DNA from: CAYMAX01 sp964388595
GTDB taxonomy: Bacteria > Bacteroidota > Bacteroidia > Bacteroidales > UBA932
Assembly: GCA_964388595.1 (NCBI GenBank)
Contig: CAYMAX010000011.1
Location: 1 to 35,751 of the forward strand
DNA length: 35,751 bases
Direction: 5' to 3'
The notes under the pieces are model-generated. The model saw nothing but the letters and a program-made list of their open reading frames with translations, was not told the DNA's origin and ran no database searches. Below, one piece after another: positions 15,342 through 23,769 of this stretch (positions are counted from its first letter, which is position 1; every line of letters starts with the position of its first letter). The position numbers and the translations under genes were made by a program.

Positions 15342-16070
15342 TCACTGCGCCACAAAACGATAAACAATCTCTCCCCCCTGTCTCTCCGGAGCAGATTCGG
15401 AAGGGGTGAACCGGGATTGTCTTGCAGCATTGAGAGCATATTGTCTGATGCATTCGTCAGAAGATGATACGCTCTCAACTATTTTAACACCGATAACATA
15501 TCCTCTTGGATTCACTATTATAGCGATGGAGACATCTCCTCCACCTAAACATTTATATGCAGGAATCGGAAGAGACATCGATTTTCGTCCATCTAATCTA
15601 TAAGAGATAACTGATGGGCCTGAATATACCTCGTCTACTTTCTTATGGTCTTCGCTGAGAGAAATATTCTCCTTGTCATCAGATGCTGCTTCTGCTTCTC
15701 GACGTGAAGCATCCAGCTTCTCCTGAAGTTTTTTAGCCTCATCATAAACTTCCTGAGGGTTCTTATTCCTATCGTCACGCAGTCGCTTATTGGCATCAAC
15801 TACGGCATTACGCGGTGTATTGGACTGAGAGGCAGCTATCATAGCATCCAATTGAGCGCTTATATCATCCTTGAACTGTTGCTCCTTAATTTGCTTTTCA
15901 AGTTCTTCCTGCTTGGTAAAATCAAGCACAAAAGATGTCTCTTTTTTACGAGTGACATCTATGGAGTATGCAAGCAATACTATCAGTACAATGAGATGGA
16001 AAGATATTGTCAGATAGAGCCCTGCGTGATTCTCTTTACTGTTTTTGAAGAGCTTTTTCAATAGTAGCAA
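15342..16070 (-). CDS. TonB-like energy transducer protein
   Basis: A 242-residue protein with one N-terminal membrane helix (about 17-36), a charged, probably coiled-coil middle (50-145, rich in E, K, Q and R), and a C-terminal domain (about 165-242). That domain resembles the TonB C-terminus: GGGDVSIAIIVNPRGYV, a helix ALNAARQSRFTPS and a last strand GGEIVYRFVAQ. It would span the periplasm and contact outer-membrane receptors or act as a related envelope protein. There is little proline in the spacer, unlike E. coli TonB. The start codon lies 35 nt inside udk; no later methionine precedes the membrane helix. It is the last gene of a long minus-strand run, and its stop touches that of the alkaline phosphatase gene. 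Confidence 0.75.
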   Translation of the reverse strand: MLLLKKLFKNSKENHAGLYLTISFHLIVLIVLLAYSIDVTRKKETSFVLDFTKQEELEKQIKEQQFKDDISAQLDAMIAASQSNTPRNAVVDANKRLRDDRNKNPQEVYDEAKKLQEKLDASRREAEAASDDKENISLSEDHKKVDEVYSGPSVISYRLDGRKSMSLPIPAYKCLGGGDVSIAIIVNPRGYVIGVKIVESVSSSDECIRQYALNAARQSRFTPSESAPERQGGEIVYRFVAQ

Positions 16071-16653
16071 TAAGTATATCTATTGCGACCTTATTGTGAC
16101 CTCCCTGGGGAACGATAAGGTCGGCATAACGTTTCGAAGGCTCGATGAACTGGAGGTGCATAGGCTTTACTGTCAATTCATAGCGTTCCATAACATTGGC
16201 AACACTTTTACCTCTCTCCATCGTATCTCTCTTGATAACTCTCAAAAGTCTGTCGTCAGCATCTGCATCCACATAGACCATTATGTCCATCAACTTTCTC
16301 AATTTGGCCGAAGTGAACACCAAAATACCCTCGACAATAATGATTTCTGCAGGATAAACAGGGATAGTTTCGGTTTTGGAACGGGAACAGGTAATATATG
16401 AATAAACCGGTTGGTTTATCGCTTTCCCATTTCTTAAGTCCATCAGTTGTCCCACCAATAAATCAAAATCTATGGAATCAGGATGGTCAAAGTTGAGCTT
16501 CTGACGCTCTTCCATGGGAAGATAGCTGCTATCTTTGTAATATGAATCCTGAGGGATGACGACTACCTCTCCCTTGCTGAAATATTTAGTAATCTTATTG
16601 ACTACTGTTGATTTTCCTGAGCCGGTGCCACCGGCAATACCAATAATTAACAT
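16036..16653 (-). CDS. udk: Uridine kinase
   Basis: Udk phosphorylates uridine and cytidine in pyrimidine salvage. The 205 residues have the P-loop GGTGSGKST (8-16), the QDSYYKD segment and the NFDHPDSIDFDLL region typical of the uridine kinase/PRK family. Length is normal. It starts 3 nt after asnS, and its 3' end overlaps the TonB-like gene by 35 nt in another frame. Confidence 0.95.
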   Translation of the reverse strand: MLIIGIAGGTGSGKSTVVNKITKYFSKGEVVVIPQDSYYKDSSYLPMEERQKLNFDHPDSIDFDLLVGQLMDLRNGKAINQPVYSYITCSRSKTETIPVYPAEIIIVEGILVFTSAKLRKLMDIMVYVDADADDRLLRVIKRDTMERGKSVANVMERYELTVKPMHLQFIEPSKRYADLIVPQGGHNKVAIDILIATIEKALQKQ

Positions 16654-16656
16654 AGT

Positions 16657-18033
16657 TTAAAAATCTGCTGAGTTAGGTGTTCTGGGGAATGGAATTACAT
16701 CTCTGATATTGGACATACCGGTAACGAAAAGAAGGAGTCTTTCAAACCCGAGTCCGAAACCACTATGAGGTGCACTGCCAAATCTTCTGGTATCAAGATA
16801 CCACCATAGATTTGTCGGATCCATTTTAAGTTCATCAATACGATGTTGAAGCTTTTCTAAGGACTCTTCACGCTGTGAACCCCCTATTATCTCTCCGATT
16901 TTGGGGAAAAGCACATCCATCGCCCTGACTGTCTTACCATCATCATTTTGCTTCATATAGAAGGCTTTAATATCCTTCGGATAATCTGTAAGGATGACCG
17001 GTTTGGAAAAATGCTTCTCTACGAGGTATCTTTCGTGTTCACTTTGGAGATCGATTCCCCAAGAGACGGGATATTCGAACGAAACGCCGCTCTTAATAAG
17101 AATATCTACCCCTTCCGTGTAAGAAAGACGTACGAATTGGGTATCTACAACTCCTTGAAGTCTTGCTATCAATTCCTTATCGAACATGTTGTTGAGAAAT
17201 TGAAGATCATCATGGCAATGGTCCAAAGCATATTTTACAAGATATTTGATAAAATCTTCAGCGAGGTCCATATTATCTTTAATCTCATAAAAAGCCATCT
17301 CCGGTTCTATCATCCAAAATTCGGCAAGGTGTCTGGGAGTATTGGAATTTTCTGCCCTGAATGTGGGACCGAAAGTATAAATCTGACCTAATGCCAAAGC
17401 CCCCAACTCCCCTTCAAGCTGTCCACTTACAGTAAGGCTCGTGTGTCTTCCGAAAAAATCTTTAGTATAATCAACTTTCCCGTCAGCAGTACGCGGAGGA
17501 TTATCAAGGTCCAAAGTGGTTACCTGGAACAGTGCTCCGGCTCCTTCAGCATCAGAGGCGGTGATCAGAGGGGTATGAAGATAGAAAAATCCTTTATCAT
17601 TGAAATATTTATGGATGGCAAAAGCCATAGCGTGCCTTATTCTCAGCACCGCACCGAATGTATTGGTACGGGGGCGTAGATGAGCTATTTCCCTTAAAAA
17701 TTCGACACTGTGTCCTTTCTTTTGCAGAGGGTATTTATCAGGGTCAGCAGTACCATACAATACTATTTCTTTGGCCTGCACCTCAACAGATTGTCCACTT
17801 CCTATTGACTCCACCAACTTTCCTTTCACGGCTATACAGGCACCAGTGGTGACATTTTTGAGAAGATTCTCATCAATTAGGGAAGTATCGCAAACTATCT
17901 GGATATTATTGATGGTAGAACCATCATTTAAAGCTATGAAGACAATATTCTTATTACCTCTTTTGGTCCTTACCCATCCTTGGACGAAAACATCCTTCCC
18001 TTGTTTCTCTTTTAATATTTCTATTATTCTCAT
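16657..18033 (-). CDS. asnS: Asparaginyl-tRNA synthetase
   Basis: AsnS charges tRNA-Asn. The 458 residues comprise an N-terminal OB-fold anticodon-binding domain (about 1-105, beginning VFVQGWVRTKRGNK) and a class II catalytic domain, with motif 2 around FRAENSNTPRHLAEFWMIEPE and motif 3 GFGLGFERLLLFVTGM near the C-terminus (cited as landmarks). The ending NIRDVIPFPRTP is typical of AsnS rather than AspS or LysS. It lies between the S41 protease (11 nt) and udk (3 nt). Confidence 0.96.
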   Translation of the reverse strand: MRIIEILKEKQGKDVFVQGWVRTKRGNKNIVFIALNDGSTINNIQIVCDTSLIDENLLKNVTTGACIAVKGKLVESIGSGQSVEVQAKEIVLYGTADPDKYPLQKKGHSVEFLREIAHLRPRTNTFGAVLRIRHAMAFAIHKYFNDKGFFYLHTPLITASDAEGAGALFQVTTLDLDNPPRTADGKVDYTKDFFGRHTSLTVSGQLEGELGALALGQIYTFGPTFRAENSNTPRHLAEFWMIEPEMAFYEIKDNMDLAEDFIKYLVKYALDHCHDDLQFLNNMFDKELIARLQGVVDTQFVRLSYTEGVDILIKSGVSFEYPVSWGIDLQSEHERYLVEKHFSKPVILTDYPKDIKAFYMKQNDDGKTVRAMDVLFPKIGEIIGGSQREESLEKLQHRIDELKMDPTNLWWYLDTRRFGSAPHSGFGLGFERLLLFVTGMSNIRDVIPFPRTPNSADF

Positions 18034-18044
18034 ATTGGAAAATT

Positions 18045-19628
18045 TTATACAAAAATAGCAATTTGAATTACATTGTCAATCTTGGAGATGAGGGGGTAGA
18101 ATGCATTATCATCCATAGAAGAATACCTCCCTATCAAAGCCCGTACTTGAGTCATAAGAACCTCCTTGGATTCGTTCCATTGCTTTTGGTTGATTTTGAT
18201 ACCATGGTCCGAAACATATTGCTGAAATCCCTGTTCGATATCCATAGTTTTCAATACTTTATTGAGTTGATTGATATTGGTGCATTCCCTCAACTCTTTG
18301 CGATATTTATCTGCCATCACGATGGAATATCTCATCTGAAGAGATTGACGATTAATCTTTATGAGAAGCTCTGTGACTCCGGTCGTATCCATGGGAACAA
18401 AGATATCGGGAATGATACCCCCTCCTCCGTACACCACCTTTCCACCCCTTGTAGTGAAGCGGAGAGAATCATTGCGTGGGATACTGTCGGCTACTGTCAT
18501 CTCACCATGACGATACCTTTGCAAAATATCATAGCTGTATCCTTCTTCGCCACCTGAATGGTAGGATTTCTGGATGCAACGTCCGGTAGGTGTATAAAAA
18601 CGAGCAACAGTAAGTCTTATTCCCGAATTATCAGAAAAATTAATGGGCTCCTGGACAAGTCCCTTCCCGAAAGATCTGCGACCAATAATAGTGCCTCTGT
18701 CATTATCTTGAATGGCTCCCGCAAATATTTCACTCGAAGATGCGCTGTTTTCATTAATAAGAACAGAAAGTCTGATGTTCTCACATTGTCCTTTACCATC
18801 TGCGTAGAAATCCTGACGTGGACGATGCTTCCCCTCCATATATACTATCAAATCACCCTTCTTTAAAAATTCATTCGAAAGTAAAAGAGCCTGATCGAGA
18901 TATCCCCCTGTATTGTCTCTCAAGTCAAATATGAGATACTTCATCCCTTCATTGAGAAGTGACGATACACCCTTCTTGAATTCCTGGTAACTTGTTTTGG
19001 AAAACTTAGAAAGCTTTACATAGCCTGTCGTATCGTTTATCATATATGCAACATCGACACTCTTTACCGGAATACTTGCCCTGATAATATCAAAAGGGAC
19101 AATCTCCCCTTCACGAAGCATCTCAATATGCACTTTACTGCCCGATGCACCTCTCATCATTTTGACCAAAGAATCTTGGTCGATTTTGACCCCTGCGACA
19201 TTGCGATTGTTGACCTTGATAATTCTGTCCCCGGAGATAATACCTGCCCTTTGAGAAGGGCCTCCTGTGATGACATTAATGACTATAGCAGTATCTTCAG
19301 GTATGTTGAAAGTAATACCTATACCATTAAAATTACCTTCGAGCTCCTCCTCGGCCTTTTCAAGCTCTCGCGGAGGAAGATATAGAGAATGAGGGTCCAA
19401 TTCTTTAAGAATTAATGGTATAGTATTTTCGGTAACAGACTTATAATCAATGGTATCAACATAGTTTTTCTCAATCTGGTTTAAGATAAGTTCTATCTTG
19501 TCCCAATTGTGTGAACTGACTCGCATGGAACGTTCTCTTCTGAGATCAATCATACGGGTAAACACACTTCCCGCCATAAGCAGGACTACAGACCAAAGTA
19601 TGATTCTAAGGACTTTATAGTCTTTCAT
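18045..19628 (-). CDS. S41-family C-terminal processing protease
   Basis: A CtpA/Tsp-type serine protease of 527 residues. A membrane anchor or uncleaved signal (about 6-24) is followed by a helical region, a PDZ domain (about 90-170) and the S41 catalytic domain. The dyad is readable: S297 in NSASSSE and K322 in SFGKGLVQ, 25 residues apart as in E. coli Tsp. It should act in the periplasm on C-terminal tails of envelope proteins. The open frame extends to 19682 inside the dCMP deaminase gene, but ATG 19628 lies 4 nt after that gene's stop and directly precedes the membrane segment, so I chose it. Confidence 0.94.
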   Translation of the reverse strand: MKDYKVLRIILWSVVLLMAGSVFTRMIDLRRERSMRVSSHNWDKIELILNQIEKNYVDTIDYKSVTENTIPLILKELDPHSLYLPPRELEKAEEELEGNFNGIGITFNIPEDTAIVINVITGGPSQRAGIISGDRIIKVNNRNVAGVKIDQDSLVKMMRGASGSKVHIEMLREGEIVPFDIIRASIPVKSVDVAYMINDTTGYVKLSKFSKTSYQEFKKGVSSLLNEGMKYLIFDLRDNTGGYLDQALLLSNEFLKKGDLIVYMEGKHRPRQDFYADGKGQCENIRLSVLINENSASSSEIFAGAIQDNDRGTIIGRRSFGKGLVQEPINFSDNSGIRLTVARFYTPTGRCIQKSYHSGGEEGYSYDILQRYRHGEMTVADSIPRNDSLRFTTRGGKVVYGGGGIIPDIFVPMDTTGVTELLIKINRQSLQMRYSIVMADKYRKELRECTNINQLNKVLKTMDIEQGFQQYVSDHGIKINQKQWNESKEVLMTQVRALIGRYSSMDDNAFYPLISKIDNVIQIAIFV

Positions 19629-19632
19629 ATTA

Positions 19633-20052
19633 TCAGTATTTACATATTTCAATACCTGCTCTCGACAACAGATCCAAGCCATCTGTTATCCTATACTCAT
19701 CATGATAAACCACACGTTTGATGCCTGCTTGAATGATGAGTTTGGAACATTCCAGACAAGGTGCAGCAGTCACATAGAGAGTAGCCCCTTCGCTGCTGTT
19801 GCTTGACTTTGCGACTTTGGTGATGGCATTTGCTTCTGCGTGGAGTACATAACCTTTGGTATGGCCTTCATCGTCTTCGCATATATTTTCAAATCCGGAA
19901 GGGGTGCCATTATAGCCATCAGAGATAATCATCCTGTCTTTGACAATAAGCGCACCTACCTGCCTTCTGACACAATAGGAATTTTTGGCCCACACCTGTG
20001 CCATCTCCAAATAACTTTTATCAAACTGAATTTGTTTATTAGTGTGCTCCAT
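19633..20052 (-). CDS. dCMP deaminase / ComEB-type cytidine deaminase-family protein
   Basis: A 139-residue zinc deaminase that converts dCMP to dUMP for thymidylate synthesis. Zinc and catalytic residues are visible: HAEANAI with H71 and E73, and PCLEC with C99 and C102. GYNGTPSGF (47-55) is the nucleotide-binding segment typical of dCMP deaminases. The open frame runs back to 20268 inside the acyl-CoA ligase, but ATG 20052 lies one base after that gene's stop and gives the family's usual length. It is part of the long minus-strand operon. Confidence 0.93.
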   Translation of the reverse strand: MEHTNKQIQFDKSYLEMAQVWAKNSYCVRRQVGALIVKDRMIISDGYNGTPSGFENICEDDEGHTKGYVLHAEANAITKVAKSSNSSEGATLYVTAAPCLECSKLIIQAGIKRVVYHDEYRITDGLDLLSRAGIEICKY

Positions 20053-20053
20053 A

Positions 20054-21715
20054 TTACTTTCGTTCTCTTTGGTATAAATATCTTTTAATACTTCTCTTCG
20101 GAGTTTTTTCAAATTCTTCGGGAAATATCTCCACAGAAGCGATTTTATAATAGTTGGGCATAGTGGCGTTGAGTTCGTCAACACAAGCTTTAATCTTTTC
20201 AAGTACAGCAGCAGCATCAAGCCCGTCCTTTTGAGCAGCATCTGCGTCGGGGAAGACGAGGGCAACAAGCAACCCGTTATCTTCGATGACCAAAGATTCG
20301 CTTACATAGGGCATATTATTGATTTCGCTCTCCAACTCTTCGGGATAGATATTTTGACCTGAAGGACCCAATATCATACTTTTACAGCGTCCTTTTATAA
20401 ACAGAAATCCCTCGTTATCTATAATCCCGAGGTCTCCAGTCTTGAACCATCCGTCTTCGGTAAAAGAATCTTTGGTAGCTTGTTCATTCTTGTAGTACCC
20501 GAGAAAGACATTATCCCCTTTGACAAGAATCTCTCCTGCAATATGTTCACTGTCTGTCGAATCGATTTTAATCTGCATCCTGGGAGCAGCCTTTCCGCAA
20601 GAAAATATTTTATTTTCATTCCACGGAGCATATGCAATGATAGGGCCACATTCAGTCATCCCGTATCCTACTGTAAATCTGAAACCCAACTTATGGAAAA
20701 ATGCCTCGGCATCCCTGTTGAAAGCAGCTCCACCTATGATGAGTTCTTTGAAATTGGCTCCAAAAGAATCTTCAAGTTCCCGATTAATTTTTTTATAAAT
20801 TTTTTGATCTATTACAGGGACATTGAGCAGTAATTTGAGATTCCAAGTGGAAATGATAGGCTCCAATTTCTTTTTGTATATCTTTTCGATGACAAGAGGT
20901 ACCGAGATAATCAAATCGGGTTTAATGGTGGTCATGGCGTCGAGAATAATCTTCGGGGTAGGAAGACGTGTAAGGAAATGCACGTGGGCACCATAACACA
21001 ATTCAAAGAGAAATTCGAACATCATACCATACATATGAGCAGTTGGGAGCATCGAGACTACATCACACGTATTGTCCATATATGGCTGTACACTCTTTCC
21101 AAATAGCACATTTGAGTATAGAGATCTGTATGGTAACATCACTCCTTTTGAGAACCCCGATGTCCCTGATGTATAATTGATCATAGCCAATTCTTCAGGG
21201 GAATCCTCATAATAACTAATACAGTCGGACGAAAAACTTTTTGGAAACTTCTTGCCGAATAACTCATTAAGATGGTCTACTGCGTATGTTATTTCAGGAA
21301 CTTTCGAATATAAAAGAGAGAAATCGGTGAGAAGAATGATAGCATCAAGATTTGGCATCTGAGATTGTGAAAGTCCTTCCCACACTATCTCTCCCACAAA
21401 AAGTAGTTTGGATTCTGAATGATTGACCAAATTATAGATGTTGCTGCTTTTGAACTCATGCAGAATGGGAACAGGAACAGCTCCATAGGTCAGACAAGCG
21501 AGAAATGCTACTCCCCAATTGGCCTGATTGCGAGAGCAAATAGAGACTTTCTCACCTTTTTTGATACCGCAATTCTCGAAAACAATATGTATTTTTTCGA
21601 TTTTACGGGCAACATCACGATAAAAAAGTGTTTTCCCTTTGTAATCTGAAAGAGCAGGACAATCCCAATGGTCCTGTATGCTCTTCTCTAATAATTTGTT
21701 CAACGATCTTTCCAT
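20054..21715 (-). CDS. AMP-forming long-chain acyl-CoA ligase
   Basis: A 553-residue ANL-superfamily adenylating enzyme that activates fatty acids with ATP and CoA. The P-loop-like motif YTSGTSGFSKG (181-191) and the YGMTECGP and KTGDLGIID motifs mark the N-terminal domain and hinge; the end, KTPKRSIKRY, carries the likely catalytic lysine. There is no signal peptide; such enzymes are usually cytoplasmic or membrane-associated. ATG 21715 lies 8 nt after the ABC transporter stop; an earlier ATG at 21745 would overlap that gene by 22 nt and is less likely. The exact acyl substrate cannot be read. Confidence 0.92.
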   Translation of the reverse strand: MERSLNKLLEKSIQDHWDCPALSDYKGKTLFYRDVARKIEKIHIVFENCGIKKGEKVSICSRNQANWGVAFLACLTYGAVPVPILHEFKSSNIYNLVNHSESKLLFVGEIVWEGLSQSQMPNLDAIILLTDFSLLYSKVPEITYAVDHLNELFGKKFPKSFSSDCISYYEDSPEELAMINYTSGTSGFSKGVMLPYRSLYSNVLFGKSVQPYMDNTCDVVSMLPTAHMYGMMFEFLFELCYGAHVHFLTRLPTPKIILDAMTTIKPDLIISVPLVIEKIYKKKLEPIISTWNLKLLLNVPVIDQKIYKKINRELEDSFGANFKELIIGGAAFNRDAEAFFHKLGFRFTVGYGMTECGPIIAYAPWNENKIFSCGKAAPRMQIKIDSTDSEHIAGEILVKGDNVFLGYYKNEQATKDSFTEDGWFKTGDLGIIDNEGFLFIKGRCKSMILGPSGQNIYPEELESEINNMPYVSESLVIEDNGLLVALVFPDADAAQKDGLDAAAVLEKIKACVDELNATMPNYYKIASVEIFPEEFEKTPKRSIKRYLYQRERK

Positions 21716-21723
21716 AATAAAAA

Positions 21724-23547
21724 CTAAAATGCCTGCATCTGACAAAGGTGCGAATATAAACCCTTAGATGCTATTAATTGTTGGTGAGTGCCCCTTTCCA
21801 CTATTGTCCCCTCTTGCAGGACGATAATCTGGTCAGCGTGCTGAATGGTGGAGAGTCGATGAGCTATCACTATCGAGGTACGATTTTTCATCAATCTGGT
21901 AAGTGCGTCCTGCACAAGACGTTCACTCTCAGTATCAAGGGCAGAAGTAGCTTCATCAAGTATAAGTATTGGAGGATTTTTGAGAACGGCCCGGGCTATT
22001 GCAAGTCTTTGCCGCTGACCTCCGGATAATTTGGCTCCGCTATCTCCAATATTGGTGTCGTAACCATTCTCCATCTGCACAATAAATTCATCTGCATTAG
22101 CTATTTTGGCAGCACCGATGACATCTTCACGAGAGACGTTCTCCATACCAAAAGTGATATTATTGTAGACAGTATCATTGAAAAGGATTGCATCCTGAGT
22201 GACAATACCCATAAGAGAGATTAAATCTTTGGGATAATATTCCCTTATGTCGATACCATCCACCAGAATAGCACCTGAGGAGACATCATAAAATCTTGGT
22301 AGAAGATCTGCCATAGTCGTCTTTCCCGCTCCTGATGGTCCTACAATGGCCACCATACGACCTTTATCAATAGTGACATTGATATTCTTCAGAACAGGAA
22401 TATCGGAGTAGTGAAAACAGACATCTCTGTACTCTATGCTTTTTTCGAAAGATGAGACATGGACAGCGTTGGGGCTTTTCTTGATGGTAGGCTCTACATC
22501 AAGAATGGCAAAAATCCTTCTGCCCGAGACGAGACCTCTCTGTACATTGGCATAAGCAGCAGCAATAGCTTTTGATGGTTCAAGAACTCTCCAATAGAAA
22601 GCTATATAGACGATGAAAGCAGGTAACGTCATGCCCAATTCTCCTTTTATCTGCAATAAACCGCCGTAGAAAAGGACACATGCAGCAACACTGATTCCAA
22701 GAAATTCAGACAACGGAGATGCCAACTCCTGGCGTGAGAAAATGCTGCGGCTGAGTTCTTTATGCTCTACATTTGTCTTTTCAAAGTTTTTACGAACATA
22801 GTCCTGGGCATTGAAGGCTTTGATGATACGCGCACCAGAAATAGCCTCTTCAAACTGACTGAGTATACGCCCCATCAATATTTGAGTCTTGGTAGTGCCA
22901 CTTTTGAGCTTTCGACTGACACCTCCTATCACAAAAGCAGAGAGAGGGAGTGTGATAAGTGTTACCACAGTAAGTCTTGGAGACATATAGAAAAGACCTA
23001 TCATAAATCCGATAATCAGCAAAGGCTCTCTGAAAATAATATGGAAACTGCTTGCAACACTATTCTGCACCTCATTTACATCGTTGGAAACACTCGATAG
23101 TATGTCACCTTTTCTCTGATTGTGAAAATATTCGACATTGAGTTTGGTAATCTTGGTGAAAAGATCTTCCCGAATGTTTTTCATAATATAGGTCTTCATA
23201 TTGACCAATATTTTCTGGGAGAAATAACGAGTCAGATTGGCAAAAAAGGAGGCAATTATGAGTATCAGACAGACAAATAAAAGGCCTGAAAGCACTCCGC
23301 TGTCTGCCATTATCCTTGTCAGGTAATACTGAAATACTCCGTAGAAATAATCGAGTGATACTGAGAAAGTGGGTAGAGAATTATATTTCTCGATGGAATC
23401 GGGAGTGAAAAGAACTGTAAGGAGAGGATTGACAAGAGCATAATTAGCCACACCGAAGATGACAGAAAAGATAGACAATATCAGATAACCGGGCCAGAAA
23501 CGACTATATGGTTTAGCGTATGCGAGAAGTCTTTTGAATGTATCCAT
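21724..23547 (-). CDS. MsbA-like ABC transporter (fused permease and ATPase)
   Basis: A 607-residue type IV ABC exporter half-transporter. The membrane domain (about 15-330) has six hydrophobic helices; the ATPase domain (about 370-607) has Walker A GPSGAGKT (403-410), signature LSGGQ (507-511), the following Walker B ILILDE and the switch histidine in IAHRLS. Homodimers of this type flip lipid A or other lipids or export drugs. The MsbA assignment is plausible given the LPS genes in the window, but multidrug exporters share the architecture. Its start overlaps the DUF4834 gene stop by one base (TAATG). Confidence 0.92.
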   Translation of the reverse strand: MDTFKRLLAYAKPYSRFWPGYLILSIFSVIFGVANYALVNPLLTVLFTPDSIEKYNSLPTFSVSLDYFYGVFQYYLTRIMADSGVLSGLLFVCLILIIASFFANLTRYFSQKILVNMKTYIMKNIREDLFTKITKLNVEYFHNQRKGDILSSVSNDVNEVQNSVASSFHIIFREPLLIIGFMIGLFYMSPRLTVVTLITLPLSAFVIGGVSRKLKSGTTKTQILMGRILSQFEEAISGARIIKAFNAQDYVRKNFEKTNVEHKELSRSIFSRQELASPLSEFLGISVAACVLFYGGLLQIKGELGMTLPAFIVYIAFYWRVLEPSKAIAAAYANVQRGLVSGRRIFAILDVEPTIKKSPNAVHVSSFEKSIEYRDVCFHYSDIPVLKNINVTIDKGRMVAIVGPSGAGKTTMADLLPRFYDVSSGAILVDGIDIREYYPKDLISLMGIVTQDAILFNDTVYNNITFGMENVSREDVIGAAKIANADEFIVQMENGYDTNIGDSGAKLSGGQRQRLAIARAVLKNPPILILDEATSALDTESERLVQDALTRLMKNRTSIVIAHRLSTIQHADQIIVLQEGTIVERGTHQQLIASKGLYSHLCQMQAF

Positions 23548-23765
23548 TATTCTTTTTCTTCTTTGATGGTTTCGTAATCAACATACTCTCCAACACCTTT
23601 ATCAACTATTTTCTCTTGCCTGTCATTGCTGTCTTGAGAGACAAATACCTCCCCTTCTTTTCTCTTTTTCCCTTTATGGCCTCTCATGATAAATAGTGGT
23701 ATAATTCTCAATAGTCCCCACATAATAAGGAAAATAGAGAGTATTATAATCAGAAAAAAACTCAT
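23547..23765 (-). CDS. DUF4834-like small membrane protein
   Basis: A 72-residue protein with one hydrophobic helix (about 3-27) followed by a basic patch (HKGKKRK) and an acidic C-terminus containing GEYVDYETI. This layout, especially the xGEYVDYE ending, resembles the Bacteroidota DUF4834 family. Function is unknown. It is coupled by a one-base overlap to the ABC exporter and lies 4 nt after the 737-residue protein, so a role in the envelope is inferred from position only. Confidence 0.75.
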   Translation of the reverse strand: MSFFLIIILSIFLIMWGLLRIIPLFIMRGHKGKKRKEGEVFVSQDSNDRQEKIVDKGVGEYVDYETIKEEKE

Positions 23766-23769
23766 CGCT

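Noticed and set aside
20053..20268. N-terminal extension of the dCMP deaminase frame by 72 residues
   Set aside because: It lies wholly inside the acyl-CoA ligase C-terminus, which is conserved, and the deaminase family starts near MEHTNKQ.
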